In this document: positions 26,141-35,684 of the stretch, piece by piece
Numbering within the stretch: the stretch's first letter is position 1
Layout: each line of letters begins with the position of its first letter
Origin: Clostridium punense
Lineage (GTDB): Bacteria > Bacillota > Clostridia > Clostridiales > Clostridiaceae
Length of the DNA: 64,000 nt
Direction: 5' to 3'
NCBI RefSeq assembly: GCF_017874425.1
Contig: NZ_JAGGLL010000007.1
Location: 62,001-126,000, forward strand
Notes under the pieces: model-generated
Database searches by the model: none
Seen by the model: only the letters and a program-made list of their open reading frames with translations
What the model was told of the DNA's origin: nothing
Translations under genes and position numbers: made by a program

Positions 26141-26217
26141 TAAATTATATATTCACTCACTTTTTTTCTTAAGAACTTGGGAAAAAATTTAAGACTAAAT
26201 ATAAAAAGGAGGTTACT

Positions 26218-27084
26218 ATGAAGAATTCAAAGTTGTGGTTTAGTTTATTTGTTGGTCCTATACTTTTAGCATTTTTAATGGTAGTAATAATTCCTATGAT
26301 TTCAGGAGTATACTTTTCCTTCACTAATTGGAATGGTATAGAAAATAATGCTACTTGGGTTGGACTTGCAAATTATAAACAAGTGTTTAATAAAGAAAGT
26401 GGTTTCATACCAGCATTTATATTTACAGCAAAATTTGCAATAGCATCAGTAATTGCAATAAACTTATTTGGATTTTCTCTTGCCTTATTAGTTACAAGAG
26501 GAATGAAAATAAGCAATATTTTAAGAAGTATATTTTTCATGCCTAATATGGTTGGTGGTTTAATTTTAGGTTTTATATGGCAATTTATTTTTACTAAGGC
26601 TTTTTCATGGGTAGGTACAAAATTAGGAATAGAATTTTTAAAAGGGTGGCTTGCAACTAGCACCACAGGATTTTGGGCTTTAGTAATATTAATGTCTTGG
26701 CAAATGTCAGGTTACATGATGATTATTTATATTGCTGCTCTTCAAGGAATCCCTGAGTCTTTAAATGAAGCTGCAGAAATTGATGGAGCTAATGGGTTCC
26801 AAAGGTTAAGACATATTACTCTGCCTTTAGTTGCACCAGCCTTTACTGTTGGATTATTTTTAACGCTATCAAACTCCTTCAAGTTATTTGATCAGAACTT
26901 ATCCTTAACAGGAGGAGGACCTTTTAACTCCACGCAGATGCTAGCACTTAACATATATAATTCAGCCTTTACCTTTAACCAATTTGGATTAGCTCAAGCA
27001 AAGGCAGTTATATTCTTAATAACTATAGCAATAATTTCCCTTACACAGCTTTATTTTAGCAAGAAAAAGGAGGTAGAAATGTAA
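26218..27084 (+). CDS. malF: maltodextrin ABC permease MalF-type
   Basis: A 288-residue integral membrane permease with about six helices. It carries the cytoplasmic EAA loop EAAEIDGANGFQRLRHITLPL, which docks on the ATPase. It lacks the large periplasmic loop of E. coli MalF, as usual for Gram-positive sugar permeases. The start follows AAAGGAGG. Its stop overlaps the malG start by one base (TAATG), so both are made together. Confidence 0.92.
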   Translation: MKNSKLWFSLFVGPILLAFLMVVIIPMISGVYFSFTNWNGIENNATWVGLANYKQVFNKESGFIPAFIFTAKFAIASVIAINLFGFSLALLVTRGMKISNILRSIFFMPNMVGGLILGFIWQFIFTKAFSWVGTKLGIEFLKGWLATSTTGFWALVILMSWQMSGYMMIIYIAALQGIPESLNEAAEIDGANGFQRLRHITLPLVAPAFTVGLFLTLSNSFKLFDQNLSLTGGGPFNSTQMLALNIYNSAFTFNQFGLAQAKAVIFLITIAIISLTQLYFSKKKEVEM

Positions 27085-27911
27085 TGAAAGAAAAGTTTTT
27101 CAAAAGGCTAGGTTGGAACCTTTTGGGGATTTCCGTGGCTTTAGTATTTTTAGCACCTCTATACATTGTGTTTACTAACTCCTTTAAAACTGCCAAGGGA
27201 ATATTTACAAATGTACTTAGTATGCCAGTAAAGGATACCTTTACGGTAAATAACTATATTCAGGCTTTTAAGGATTTAAACTTTATTCATTCCTTAGCTA
27301 ACTCTTTATTCATTACAATTACAAGTACAGTATTAATAGTAATTTTTGCTTCAATGGCAGCTTGGATGTTAGTAAGAAGCAAGTCAAAGTTCAGTACTTT
27401 TTTATTCTTCTTATTTGCAGCAGCTATGTTAATTCCTTTTCAATCAGTTATGCTTCCCCTAATAAATCTATTAGGAAAGCTTAAGATGCTAAATCCTATT
27501 GGTCTAATCTTTGCTTACTTAGGCTTTGGTTCAAGCTTATCCATAATTTTGTACCATGGATTTATTAAAGGAATACCTGTGGAGCTGGAGGAAGCAGCTT
27601 TAATAGATGGCTGCAATAAGTTTCAAGTATTTTGGCTTATTGTATTTCCACTATTAAAACCAATAACAGTTACTGTATCTATATTAAATGCTATGTGGAT
27701 TTGGAATGACTTTCTACTTCCACAATTAGTTATAAATAAACCAGAGTGGCACACCATACCATTAAAAATGTTCTACTTCTTTGGACAGTACTCAAAGAGG
27801 TGGGATTTAGCTCTTGCAGGGCTCGTAATTGGTATGATTCCAATTATCATATTCTACTTCTTTGCCCAAAAGCATATTGTTAAGGGAGTTACACAAGGGT
27901 CTATAAAGTAA
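27084..27911 (+). CDS. malG: maltodextrin ABC permease MalG-type
   Basis: A 275-residue permease with about six membrane helices and the EAA loop EAALIDGCNKFQVFWLIVFPL. The C terminus FFAQKHIVKGVTQGSIK is typical of MalG-like permeases. It partners MalF and uses the MsmX-type ATPase encoded upstream. The ribosome site AAGGAGG lies in the end of malF. An 87-bp gap with a small inverted repeat (TAGTGTA/TACACT) separates it from the glucosidase gene. Confidence 0.92.
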   Translation: MKEKFFKRLGWNLLGISVALVFLAPLYIVFTNSFKTAKGIFTNVLSMPVKDTFTVNNYIQAFKDLNFIHSLANSLFITITSTVLIVIFASMAAWMLVRSKSKFSTFLFFLFAAAMLIPFQSVMLPLINLLGKLKMLNPIGLIFAYLGFGSSLSIILYHGFIKGIPVELEEAALIDGCNKFQVFWLIVFPLLKPITVTVSILNAMWIWNDFLLPQLVINKPEWHTIPLKMFYFFGQYSKRWDLALAGLVIGMIPIIIFYFFAQKHIVKGVTQGSIK

Positions 27912-27998
27912 TAAATTATGAGAGTAGACCTAGTGTAATAAAGGAAGATATTCTACACTGATTTAATCCATAAAGTAGTTTAAGAGGAGTGTGAGTAT

Positions 27999-30158
27999 AT
28001 GAACTTATATAAATTAACTGAGAAGGTGTTTAAGTACTCCTTTGGGAAGCCAATAAATACGGAGGCTGTATTAACTAAAGGTGAAAAAGTAAAAGAAGAA
28101 CCTTTAAGATATTTTAACATAGATAGTACTGAAGGAATGAGCTTTAACTATAAAATGACTAAGGATCAAATAGTATGGGGACTTGGAGAAAACCTAAGGG
28201 GAATGAATAAAAGGGGAGGAATTTATGAGTCCTTCTGTAGTGATGACCCAAGGCATACTCCAGATAAAAAATCCTTATATAGTGCTCATAATTTTTTAGT
28301 GGTGGACGGAGAAGAAACCTTTGGAGTGTTTATTGATTATCCAGGAAAAGTTGTTTTTGATGTTGGATTCTCAGAGGAAAACTCTTTAGTAATAGCCATT
28401 GAAGAAAAAGATGTAGATGTTTATATTATTACTGGTGAAAAACCTCTAGAAATTGTAAGAGAATTTTTAAATATAATTGGAGAAAGCTATGCTCCGCCTA
28501 AGTGGGCTTTTGGATATCAACAATCTAGATGGAGCTACCCTAATGAAGAAGCTGTAAGAGAAGTTGGGGATAAATTCATAGAAAATAGCATACCTTGTGA
28601 TGCCATTTATTTAGATATAGATTATATGGAGAGATTTAAGGATTTTACAATTGATGAAACAGCTTTTCCACATTTTAAGACTTTCACTAAAGAGATGAAG
28701 GATAAAGGTTTTAGACTTATTCCAATTATTGATGCAGGGGTAAAAATTGAAAAAGATTATGACGTATATGAAGAAGGCTTAGAAAAAAACTATTTTTGTA
28801 GCGATGCTGAAGGAAAGCCCTTTGTGGCAGCAGTTTGGCCTGGACGTTGCCATTTTCCTGATTTTTTAAACCCTCAAGTTAGAACTTGGTTTGGATTAAA
28901 GTACAAAGTATTAACGGACTTAGGTATTGAAGGTTTTTGGAATGATATGAATGAGCCAGCCTTATTTTATACAGATAGAGGACTAAAGGATGCTATTAAT
29001 CTAGCTAAGGCATCAGAAAATAGAAACCTAGATATCTACTCTTTCTTTAAATTAAATGACACCTTTAATAATATGACCAATAGTTTAGAGGATTACAAGA
29101 GCTTTTATCATAATATAAATGGTGAAAAGATAAATCACTATAAAGTTCATAATTTATATGGCTATAATATGACCAGAGCAGCAGGAGAAGGTTTGAGTTT
29201 AATAGATTCAAATAAGAGATTTTTGTTGTTCTCTAGGGCCTCTTATATTGGAATGCATAGATACGGAGGCATTTGGACAGGAGATAACCACTCCTGGTGG
29301 GAGCATCTGCTTTTAAATATTAAGATGATGCCATCTTTAAATATGTGTGGATTTTTATATGTAGGTGCAGATACAGGTGGCTTTGGAGGAAATGTAAACC
29401 ATGAGCTTATAACCAGGTGGACCCAATTTAGTATTTTTACTCCACTTTTTAGAAATCATGCAGCTATGGGAACAAGAAAACAAGAGCCTTATTCTTTTGA
29501 AGAAAGCACAATAAACCTCTTAAGAAGTGCTATTGAATTGCGTTATGCATTAATACCCTATATTTATTCTGAATACATGAAATCCTTAAAGAATAAGGAT
29601 ATGTACTTCAAGCCTTTAAGTTTTGAATACCCCGATGATTTTAGCAAAAGGGTGGAAAACCAATTGCTTTTAGGAGATTCATTAATGATTACTCCAGTAT
29701 ATGAGGAGAATTCTTTAGGTAGGTATGTTTACTTACCAGAGGATATGGTGCTTTGGAAGGTGAAAAATTACCAGGAAAGAACCTATGAGATCGTAAAAGC
29801 TGGCCATCATTATATTGACGTAGACTTAAATGAAGTACCCATATTTATAAGAACAGACAAGGCTTTTGTTTTAGGAAAGCATAGCAAAAATGTGGAGAGT
29901 TTAAACAATGAGGAACTCAATGTTATAGCCTTTGTAGAGAATGAAGCGACTTATGTTTGCTACGATGATGATGGGGCCACTAAGGACTATAAGGTAGGAA
30001 AACATGAAGAAATAATTATTCACATAAAAAAATTCAAAGATGATGAGTTCACTATAGAAATAGAAAGTAAAGGAAATACAAAGGTAAAGACCTTGAACTT
30101 TGAAATAATTAATACAGATGGAAGGGTTCACAGCAAAACCCTATCAATAAAACCTTAG
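27999..30158 (+). CDS. GH31 alpha-glucosidase
   Basis: A 719-residue cytoplasmic family 31 glycoside hydrolase, likely releasing glucose from maltose, isomaltose or short maltodextrins. The nucleophile region GFWNDMNEPA places D316, and GIWTGDNHSWWEHL places the acid at D429. An N-terminal beta-sandwich domain and C-terminal beta-domains are present as usual. There is no signal peptide. It stands 17 bp before malQ. Whether it prefers alpha-1,4 or alpha-1,6 bonds cannot be read from these motifs. In this operon it complements MalQ and the phosphorylase. Confidence 0.92.
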   Translation: MNLYKLTEKVFKYSFGKPINTEAVLTKGEKVKEEPLRYFNIDSTEGMSFNYKMTKDQIVWGLGENLRGMNKRGGIYESFCSDDPRHTPDKKSLYSAHNFLVVDGEETFGVFIDYPGKVVFDVGFSEENSLVIAIEEKDVDVYIITGEKPLEIVREFLNIIGESYAPPKWAFGYQQSRWSYPNEEAVREVGDKFIENSIPCDAIYLDIDYMERFKDFTIDETAFPHFKTFTKEMKDKGFRLIPIIDAGVKIEKDYDVYEEGLEKNYFCSDAEGKPFVAAVWPGRCHFPDFLNPQVRTWFGLKYKVLTDLGIEGFWNDMNEPALFYTDRGLKDAINLAKASENRNLDIYSFFKLNDTFNNMTNSLEDYKSFYHNINGEKINHYKVHNLYGYNMTRAAGEGLSLIDSNKRFLLFSRASYIGMHRYGGIWTGDNHSWWEHLLLNIKMMPSLNMCGFLYVGADTGGFGGNVNHELITRWTQFSIFTPLFRNHAAMGTRKQEPYSFEESTINLLRSAIELRYALIPYIYSEYMKSLKNKDMYFKPLSFEYPDDFSKRVENQLLLGDSLMITPVYEENSLGRYVYLPEDMVLWKVKNYQERTYEIVKAGHHYIDVDLNEVPIFIRTDKAFVLGKHSKNVESLNNEELNVIAFVENEATYVCYDDDGATKDYKVGKHEEIIIHIKKFKDDEFTIEIESKGNTKVKTLNFEIINTDGRVHSKTLSIKP

Positions 30159-30175
30159 GAAGGAGAAGGATAAAG

Positions 30176-31651
30176 ATGAAGAGAAGCAGCGGTATTTTAA
30201 TGCACATAACCTCCTTACCAAGTCCTTATGGAATAGGAACCTTTGGAAAGGAGGCCTATGAATTTGTAGATTTCTTAGTTAAAGCAGGGCAAAAATATTG
30301 GCAAATACTGCCACTAGGATCTACAAGTTTTGGAGATTCTCCCTATCAATCTTTTTCTGCCTTCGCAGGAAATCCCTATTTTATAGATTTGGACCTTCTT
30401 AGCAAGGAAGGTCTTCTTCAAAAGAAGGATTATGAAACTTTAGATTTTGGTCATAATGCCCTAAGTGTAGATTACGAGAAGATATTTAAAAATAAAATGA
30501 AGGTTTTAAAAGTTGCCTACAATAATGCTAAGAATAAATATGTAGGGGATATAGAGGAATTTAAGAAGAAAAATAACCTCTGGTTAGAGGATTATGCCCT
30601 ATACATGGCAGTGAAAGAAAGGTTTCAATTAAAGCCTTGGAAGTTTTGGGATGAGGATATTAAACTAAGAAAAGAAAGTGCTTTAAACACTTATAAGAGA
30701 GAATTGAAAGAAGAAATAGAGTATTGGGTATTTTTGCAGTACTTATTTTATAAGCAGTATGAGGAATTAAAGGCCTACGCACACTCTAAAGGAATTAAAA
30801 TTATTGGTGATATTCCTATATATGTAGCAGAAGATAGTGCTGATACTTGGGCCAATAGCAACATATTTCTACTAGATGAGAATAAAACTCCAACTGTAGT
30901 TGCTGGTTGTCCACCGGATGCTTTTTCAGAAACTGGTCAGCTTTGGGGAAACCCTATTTATGATTGGAAGGCTTTAGAAGAAGAAGATTACCAATGGTGG
31001 ATTGAAAGAATTGACGCAAGTAGAAAAATATATGATGTAATTAGAATAGACCACTTTAGAGGCTTTGAATCCTATTGGCAAATTCCTTATGGAGAAGAAA
31101 CTGCTATAAATGGAACTTGGGTGAAGGGCCCAGGAATAAAGCTTTTTAATGCAATTAAGAAGGCTTTAGGGGATGTAGAAATTATTGCTGAAGACCTAGG
31201 CTTTTTAACTGAAGAAGTTATAAATTTTAGAATAGAATCTGGATACCCAGGGATGAAAGTCCTTCAATTTGCCTTTGATTCTAGGGAAGAAAGTGATTAC
31301 TTACCGCATAATTATGAAAAGAATTGTGTAGTTTATACAGGAACCCATGATAATTATACTGTAAACGGGTGGTTTAAGAATGCTAATAAACTAGATGTAG
31401 ATTATGCAGTTAGGTATTTAAACTTAAATGAAAATGAAGGCTATAACTGGGGATTTATTAGAGGAGCTCTAAGCTCTGTAGGTACTTTAGCAATTGCACA
31501 AATGCAAGATTATCTAGGCCTTGAAGATGAAGGAAGAATGAATATTCCATCAACTCTAGGAGGAAACTGGCAGTGGAGAGTGAAAAAAGAAGCTCTTACA
31601 GAAGCGTTGGCAGAAAAAATTAATAAAATAACAAAGCTTTATGGAAGATAG
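30176..31651 (+). CDS. malQ: 4-alpha-glucanotransferase (amylomaltase, GH77)
   Basis: Transfers maltosyl and longer units between maltodextrins, releasing glucose and making longer chains for phosphorolysis. The 491 residues match the usual length. Catalytic motifs are RIDHFRGF (nucleophile D292), IAEDLG (acid E339) and THDNYTVNGW (D392). The N terminus SSGILMHITSLPSPYGIGTFG is typical. The start follows AGGAAGGAG. It is only 20 bp from the phosphorylase gene. Confidence 0.96.
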   Translation: MKRSSGILMHITSLPSPYGIGTFGKEAYEFVDFLVKAGQKYWQILPLGSTSFGDSPYQSFSAFAGNPYFIDLDLLSKEGLLQKKDYETLDFGHNALSVDYEKIFKNKMKVLKVAYNNAKNKYVGDIEEFKKKNNLWLEDYALYMAVKERFQLKPWKFWDEDIKLRKESALNTYKRELKEEIEYWVFLQYLFYKQYEELKAYAHSKGIKIIGDIPIYVAEDSADTWANSNIFLLDENKTPTVVAGCPPDAFSETGQLWGNPIYDWKALEEEDYQWWIERIDASRKIYDVIRIDHFRGFESYWQIPYGEETAINGTWVKGPGIKLFNAIKKALGDVEIIAEDLGFLTEEVINFRIESGYPGMKVLQFAFDSREESDYLPHNYEKNCVVYTGTHDNYTVNGWFKNANKLDVDYAVRYLNLNENEGYNWGFIRGALSSVGTLAIAQMQDYLGLEDEGRMNIPSTLGGNWQWRVKKEALTEALAEKINKITKLYGR

Positions 31652-31671
31652 AAAAGGAAAGGTAGATAAAT

Positions 31672-34047
31672 ATGTTTGATACTAAAGAATTAAGAGAAAA
31701 CATAGAAAGAATTCTTAAAACAGATTACGGCAAAACCTTAGCTAAAGCTCAAACTCATGAGAAGTATAATGCCCTTTCTAAAGCCATAATGGGAACAATT
31801 GTTGATAACTGGGATGAAACAGAGAAGGCTTACTCTACTGGAAAAGCAGCTTATTATCTCTCTGCTGAGTTTTTAATGGGAAGAGCATTGGGTAACAACC
31901 TGTTGAACTTAGGAATTTATGAAGAAATAAAAGAACTATTAAAAAAAATGGATATAAATATCAACGATCTTGAAGAAATTGAAGAAGATGCTGGTCTTGG
32001 AAATGGCGGACTTGGAAGACTGGCAGCTTGTTTTATGGAATCCTGCGGTACTTTAAATTTACCTGTAAGAGGTTATGGCATAAGATATAGTCATGGTTTA
32101 TTTAAGCAAAGCTTCAAAGATGGGTTTCAAAGGGAAGAAGGGGACAACTGGCTTAAATATGGAGATCCCTGGTCTATAAGAAAAGAAGATGAGGCTGTAA
32201 TTGTTGAGTTTGCAGATGAAAAGGTTAGGGCAATACCCTATGATACACCAATTATTGGATATGCTACAAGAAATATAAATACTCTTAGATTATGGAAAGC
32301 AGAAAGCTTTAAGGACTTTGATTTTAATCTTTTTAATGACCAAAAATATAATGAAGCTGTAGAGGACAAAAATAAGGCTGAAGATATCTCAAGAGTATTA
32401 TATCCTAATGATTCCACAGAAGAGGGGAAAATACTAAGATTAAAGCAGCAGTACTTTTTTGTATCTGCTTCCCTAAAAGATATAATTAGACAGTATAAGA
32501 AAAACCACGGTATAGATTTTAATAAGTTTCCAGAGTTCCACGCAATTCAATTAAATGATACCCACCCAGTAGTAGCCATACCAGAGCTAATGAGACTATT
32601 AGTAGATGAAGAAAATATCACCTGGGAAATAGCTTGGGATATTACAGTAAAAACATTCTCCTATACTAATCATACTATTTTAGCAGAGGCCTTAGAACAA
32701 TGGTGGAATGGACTTTACAAAAAGGTTCTTCCAAGGGTATATGAAATTATAGAGGATATTGATAGAAGATTTATTATGGAGCTTTTACAAAAAGGCTACG
32801 ATTCAGAAAAGATAAACTCCATGGCTATTATTTATAAGGATATGATTCGTATGGCTTTCCTTGCTATTCATGGAACTCATACTACTAATGGAGTAGCACA
32901 GCTTCACACAGATATATTGAAATTCCAAGAGCTTAGGGATTGGTATGACATTTATCCAAATAGATTTCAAAATAAAACTAATGGAATTACCCCAAGAAGA
33001 TGGCTTGCGCTTTGTAATAAGGAATTATCTCAAATGATTACAGCTCTTCTTGGAACTGATAAGTGGATTAATGAGTTAACCTTACTTAAGGAATTAGAAA
33101 AGTATTTAGAGGATGAGCAGGTGCTAAATAAGATTTTAGAAGTAAAGTCTGAGAAAAAACATCAACTAGCTGAATATATAAAGATTCATGAAGGTGTAGA
33201 AATAAATCCTAATTCCTTGTTTGATATTCAAATTAAAAGACTTCATGAATACAAAAGGCAGCTTTTAAATGCTTTTGGAATTTTAGATTTATATTTTAGA
33301 CTAAAAGAAAACCCAGAAATGGATATAGTGCCTAGAACCTTTATTTTCGGAGCCAAAGCAGCTCCAGGATATATAAGAGCTAAAGGGATAATAAAGTTTA
33401 TAAATGAAATAGGAACACTAATTGGTAATGACCCTCAAGTTAAGGATAAAATTAAAGTGGTTTTTGTTCAAAACTATAGAGTATCCTATGGCGAAAGGTT
33501 ATTTCCAGCAGCAGATATTTCCGAGCAAATTTCTACAGCTGGTAAAGAAGCTTCAGGTACAGGAAATATGAAGTTTATGTTAAATGGAACTCCAACTTTA
33601 GGAACCTTTGATGGTGCTAATGTAGAAATTGTGCAAGAAGCAGGAGAAGAAAATAATTTTATTTTTGGTGCGAGAGTTGAAGAAATAGAAGAAATTAAGG
33701 AAAGCTATAATCCAAAAGAGTATTATGAAAGTAATCCAAGGTTAAAAAAGGTTGTAGATACTTTAATAGATGGAACCTTATCTGATGGGGGAACAGGAAT
33801 GTTTGAAGAGCTTTATAACTCTCTTCTTGAAGGTGCCTCTTGGCATAAGCCAGATAACTACTTTATATTCAGAGATTTCATGGATTATGTAAAAACCCAA
33901 GAAAAAGTAGATAGGGATTATAGAGATAGAATTGCTTGGGCTAAGAAATGTTTAATGAATATAGCTAATGCTGGTAAGTTTAGCAGCGATAGAACTATCC
34001 AAGAGTATGCAAGAGAAATTTGGAATATAGAGCCAAAGAAAATTTAA
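31672..34047 (+). CDS. glgP: glycogen/maltodextrin phosphorylase (GT35), maltodextrin-cluster copy
   Basis: A 791-residue alpha-glucan phosphorylase that yields glucose-1-phosphate. The PLP loop EASGTGNMKFMLNG gives K634 as the PLP lysine, and GLGNGGLGRLAACF is present near residue 105. It differs from the copy at 6250 in lacking the insertion near residues 185-200 and in loop sequence (STAGKEASG here, STTTKEASG there). Position at the end of the maltodextrin operon suggests action on imported maltodextrins, similar to MalP. A strong terminator follows at 34075. Confidence 0.94.
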   Translation: MFDTKELRENIERILKTDYGKTLAKAQTHEKYNALSKAIMGTIVDNWDETEKAYSTGKAAYYLSAEFLMGRALGNNLLNLGIYEEIKELLKKMDININDLEEIEEDAGLGNGGLGRLAACFMESCGTLNLPVRGYGIRYSHGLFKQSFKDGFQREEGDNWLKYGDPWSIRKEDEAVIVEFADEKVRAIPYDTPIIGYATRNINTLRLWKAESFKDFDFNLFNDQKYNEAVEDKNKAEDISRVLYPNDSTEEGKILRLKQQYFFVSASLKDIIRQYKKNHGIDFNKFPEFHAIQLNDTHPVVAIPELMRLLVDEENITWEIAWDITVKTFSYTNHTILAEALEQWWNGLYKKVLPRVYEIIEDIDRRFIMELLQKGYDSEKINSMAIIYKDMIRMAFLAIHGTHTTNGVAQLHTDILKFQELRDWYDIYPNRFQNKTNGITPRRWLALCNKELSQMITALLGTDKWINELTLLKELEKYLEDEQVLNKILEVKSEKKHQLAEYIKIHEGVEINPNSLFDIQIKRLHEYKRQLLNAFGILDLYFRLKENPEMDIVPRTFIFGAKAAPGYIRAKGIIKFINEIGTLIGNDPQVKDKIKVVFVQNYRVSYGERLFPAADISEQISTAGKEASGTGNMKFMLNGTPTLGTFDGANVEIVQEAGEENNFIFGARVEEIEEIKESYNPKEYYESNPRLKKVVDTLIDGTLSDGGTGMFEELYNSLLEGASWHKPDNYFIFRDFMDYVKTQEKVDRDYRDRIAWAKKCLMNIANAGKFSSDRTIQEYAREIWNIEPKKI

Positions 34048-34074
34048 AAAGCCAGATAAAACCCATTATATTTT

Positions 34075-34122
34075 AGGTACACAGGAGTTCTAATTACTTT
34101 AGTCCTGTGTACCTAGATTTTT
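34075..34122 (+). terminator. terminator of the maltodextrin operon
   Basis: AGGTACACAGGA (34075-34086) pairs perfectly with TCCTGTGTACCT (34103-34114), followed by AGATTTTTG. It lies 27 bp after the phosphorylase stop. The glucokinase gene is therefore probably a separate transcript. Confidence 0.88.
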
Positions 34123-34156
34123 GTAGAATAGATAAATTAAATGAATTATAATTATA

Positions 34157-34272
34157 ATATATAGAATGCAATAAACATAGTGCATAGGTAGAGCTAAGTC
34201 TATTTTGCATTTTTTTAACATAAGCTGCCTAAAATTATAAAAAATATTACAACTTATATAATTAAGAGGCTT
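34157..34272 (+). repeat. dispersed GAATGCAATAA element, copy 3
   Basis: TATAGAATGCAATAA at 34160-34174, AGCTAAGTCT near 34192 (also in copy 2), then CATAAGCTGCCTAAAATTAT from 34219 and ATTACAACTTATATAATTAAG from about 34245. It is shorter than copies 1 and 2. It lies directly upstream of the glucokinase gene, so it may contain that promoter or leader. Confidence 0.5.
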
Positions 34273-34310
34273 AGAATATTTGTACTAAAAGCAAAGCAGG
34301 GAGGACCACC

Positions 34311-35252
34311 ATGTATATAGGGGTAGATTTAGGAGGAACAAATATTGCAGTTGGCTTAGTAGATGAAAACAGTGTTTTAAAATATCATAAGTCTACACCA
34401 ACCAGAGCAGAACGAGGTTCAGAAGAAGTTATTAAAGATATCATTGGCCTAATTAATGAAACAATAAGAGATTATGGAATAAGTAAAGAGAATATTAAAG
34501 CTATTGGTATAGGTGTGCCTGGAATTGCTGACCCTACTTCAGGAGAGGTAATTTACTGTGTTAACTTAGGGTGGAATAACATACCTTTAAAGGAAACGCT
34601 TGAAACTGAGTTAAGCATTCCAGTGTTTGTAGACAATGATGCCACAGTAGCTGGACTTGCAGAGTATAAGATTGGAGCTATGAAGGATTGTGAAAGTGGA
34701 GTGTTCATAACCTTGGGTACTGGCGTTGGTGGAGGTATTGTTATTAATGGAAGGGTTAGATCAGGCTTTAATGGAGTAGGGGCTGAAATTGGTCATATGA
34801 TAGTTGGAGAAAACTTTTATGATTGCAATTGTGGCCGTAATGGGTGTCTAGAAACCTTTGCTTCCTCAACTGCCTTAATTAAATACACAGAAAAATTAAT
34901 TAATGAGGGCAAGGAAACTTCCATAGTTAGAAAGGTAAAGGGTAACTTAGAAGAAGTTAATGGGAAAGTAATATTTGAAGCTGCAATAGAAGGAGATTAT
35001 GTAGCCAATAAAGCTGTGGATAGACTGGTAAAGTACTTAGCCATTGGTATTACCAATATCATAAATATCTTGGACCCAGAAACAATAGCACTTGGGGGAG
35101 GACTTTCTGGAGCAGGGGAGTTTCTTTTAAAAAAAGTTCAGAAGGAAGTTGAAGCAGTAAGGTATATGAAGATGATGCCTATTGGAAAGATAGTTCTTGC
35201 AACCCTTGGAAATGAAGCCGGAATTATTGGAGCTGCAGCTTTAGGAATGTAG
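34311..35252 (+). CDS. glcK: ROK-family glucokinase
   Basis: Phosphorylates glucose, the product of MalQ and the GH31 enzyme, to glucose-6-phosphate. The 313 residues include an N-terminal ATP-binding DLGGTNIAVGLVD, the sugar-binding DNDATVAGLAEY, the glycine-rich TLGTGVGGG and the ROK zinc motif CNCGRNGCLE (C172, C174, C179). No N-terminal DNA-binding domain is present, so it is a kinase rather than a NagC-type repressor. The start follows AGGGAGG. It stands alone, 263 bp from the phosphorylase gene, but in functional context with it. Confidence 0.93.
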   Translation: MYIGVDLGGTNIAVGLVDENSVLKYHKSTPTRAERGSEEVIKDIIGLINETIRDYGISKENIKAIGIGVPGIADPTSGEVIYCVNLGWNNIPLKETLETELSIPVFVDNDATVAGLAEYKIGAMKDCESGVFITLGTGVGGGIVINGRVRSGFNGVGAEIGHMIVGENFYDCNCGRNGCLETFASSTALIKYTEKLINEGKETSIVRKVKGNLEEVNGKVIFEAAIEGDYVANKAVDRLVKYLAIGITNIINILDPETIALGGGLSGAGEFLLKKVQKEVEAVRYMKMMPIGKIVLATLGNEAGIIGAAALGM

Positions 35253-35282
35253 GGTTAAAGGGAGCTCATTAAAAATTATTTT

Positions 35283-35299
35283 GGGAAGAGACTCCCAAA
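35283..35299 (+). terminator. terminator-like hairpin after glcK
   Basis: TTGGGA and TCCCAA around AGAGAC or close to it, inside TTTTGGGAAGAGACTCCCAA, then ATTTATAAATTTT. It is a short stem 30 bp after the glcK stop and a plausible terminator. Confidence 0.5.
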
Positions 35300-35471
35300 T
35301 TTATAAATTTTAGTAATACTAACAACTATGACAATGTGAATGTTATAATAAAGTTTTATATTTATGATTCGTATTTTATTTTGATTGAACATTGCTAAGA
35401 TTAATATTCATAAGCTGAATAAATATAATAAAACATATTACATTAATGTCTAAACATTAGATTAAATTATG

Positions 35472-35502
35472 CCCCTCCCAAAGTTATAAATTATGGGAGG
35501 GG
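35472..35502. terminator. strong CCCCTCCC hairpin in convergent spacer
   Basis: CCCCTCCCA (35472-35480) pairs perfectly with TGGGAGGGG (35494-35502) around 13 bases. Neither side has a T-run. In this AT-rich context it is the most GC-rich short stretch of the spacer and may block transcription from either side. Confidence 0.55.
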
Positions 35503-35635
35503 TAAAGTCTTAGTAATATATTTTTATCTGGAAGCCCAAATTGATATAAATTCAGTGCTTAATTGAGGAATCCAATTAGTTAATTAAGCTTTATAATCTT
35601 CATTCCTTAAGGGCACATAGATAGATAAAATTAGT

Positions 35636-35671
35636 ACTAGCTATAAAATTATAGAATTTTATAGCTAGTAA
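35636..35671. terminator. 16-bp perfect hairpin after the DUF2680-like gene
   Basis: TACTAGCTATAAAATT (35636-35651) and AATTTTATAGCTAGTA (35656-35671) pair fully around ATAG. On the minus strand it lies 13 bp beyond the stop codon and is followed by CTAATTTTATC, so it is a plausible terminator for that gene. Confidence 0.7.
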
Positions 35672-35684
35672 CACCTAACTAAGG

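Larger units (their letters stand above)
35253..35684. other. convergent spacer with three hairpins
   Basis: A 432-bp region between the glucokinase gene (+) and the DUF2680-like gene (-). It holds hairpins at 35283-35299, 35472-35502 and 35636-35671, listed separately. No gene is seen. Confidence 0.6.
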
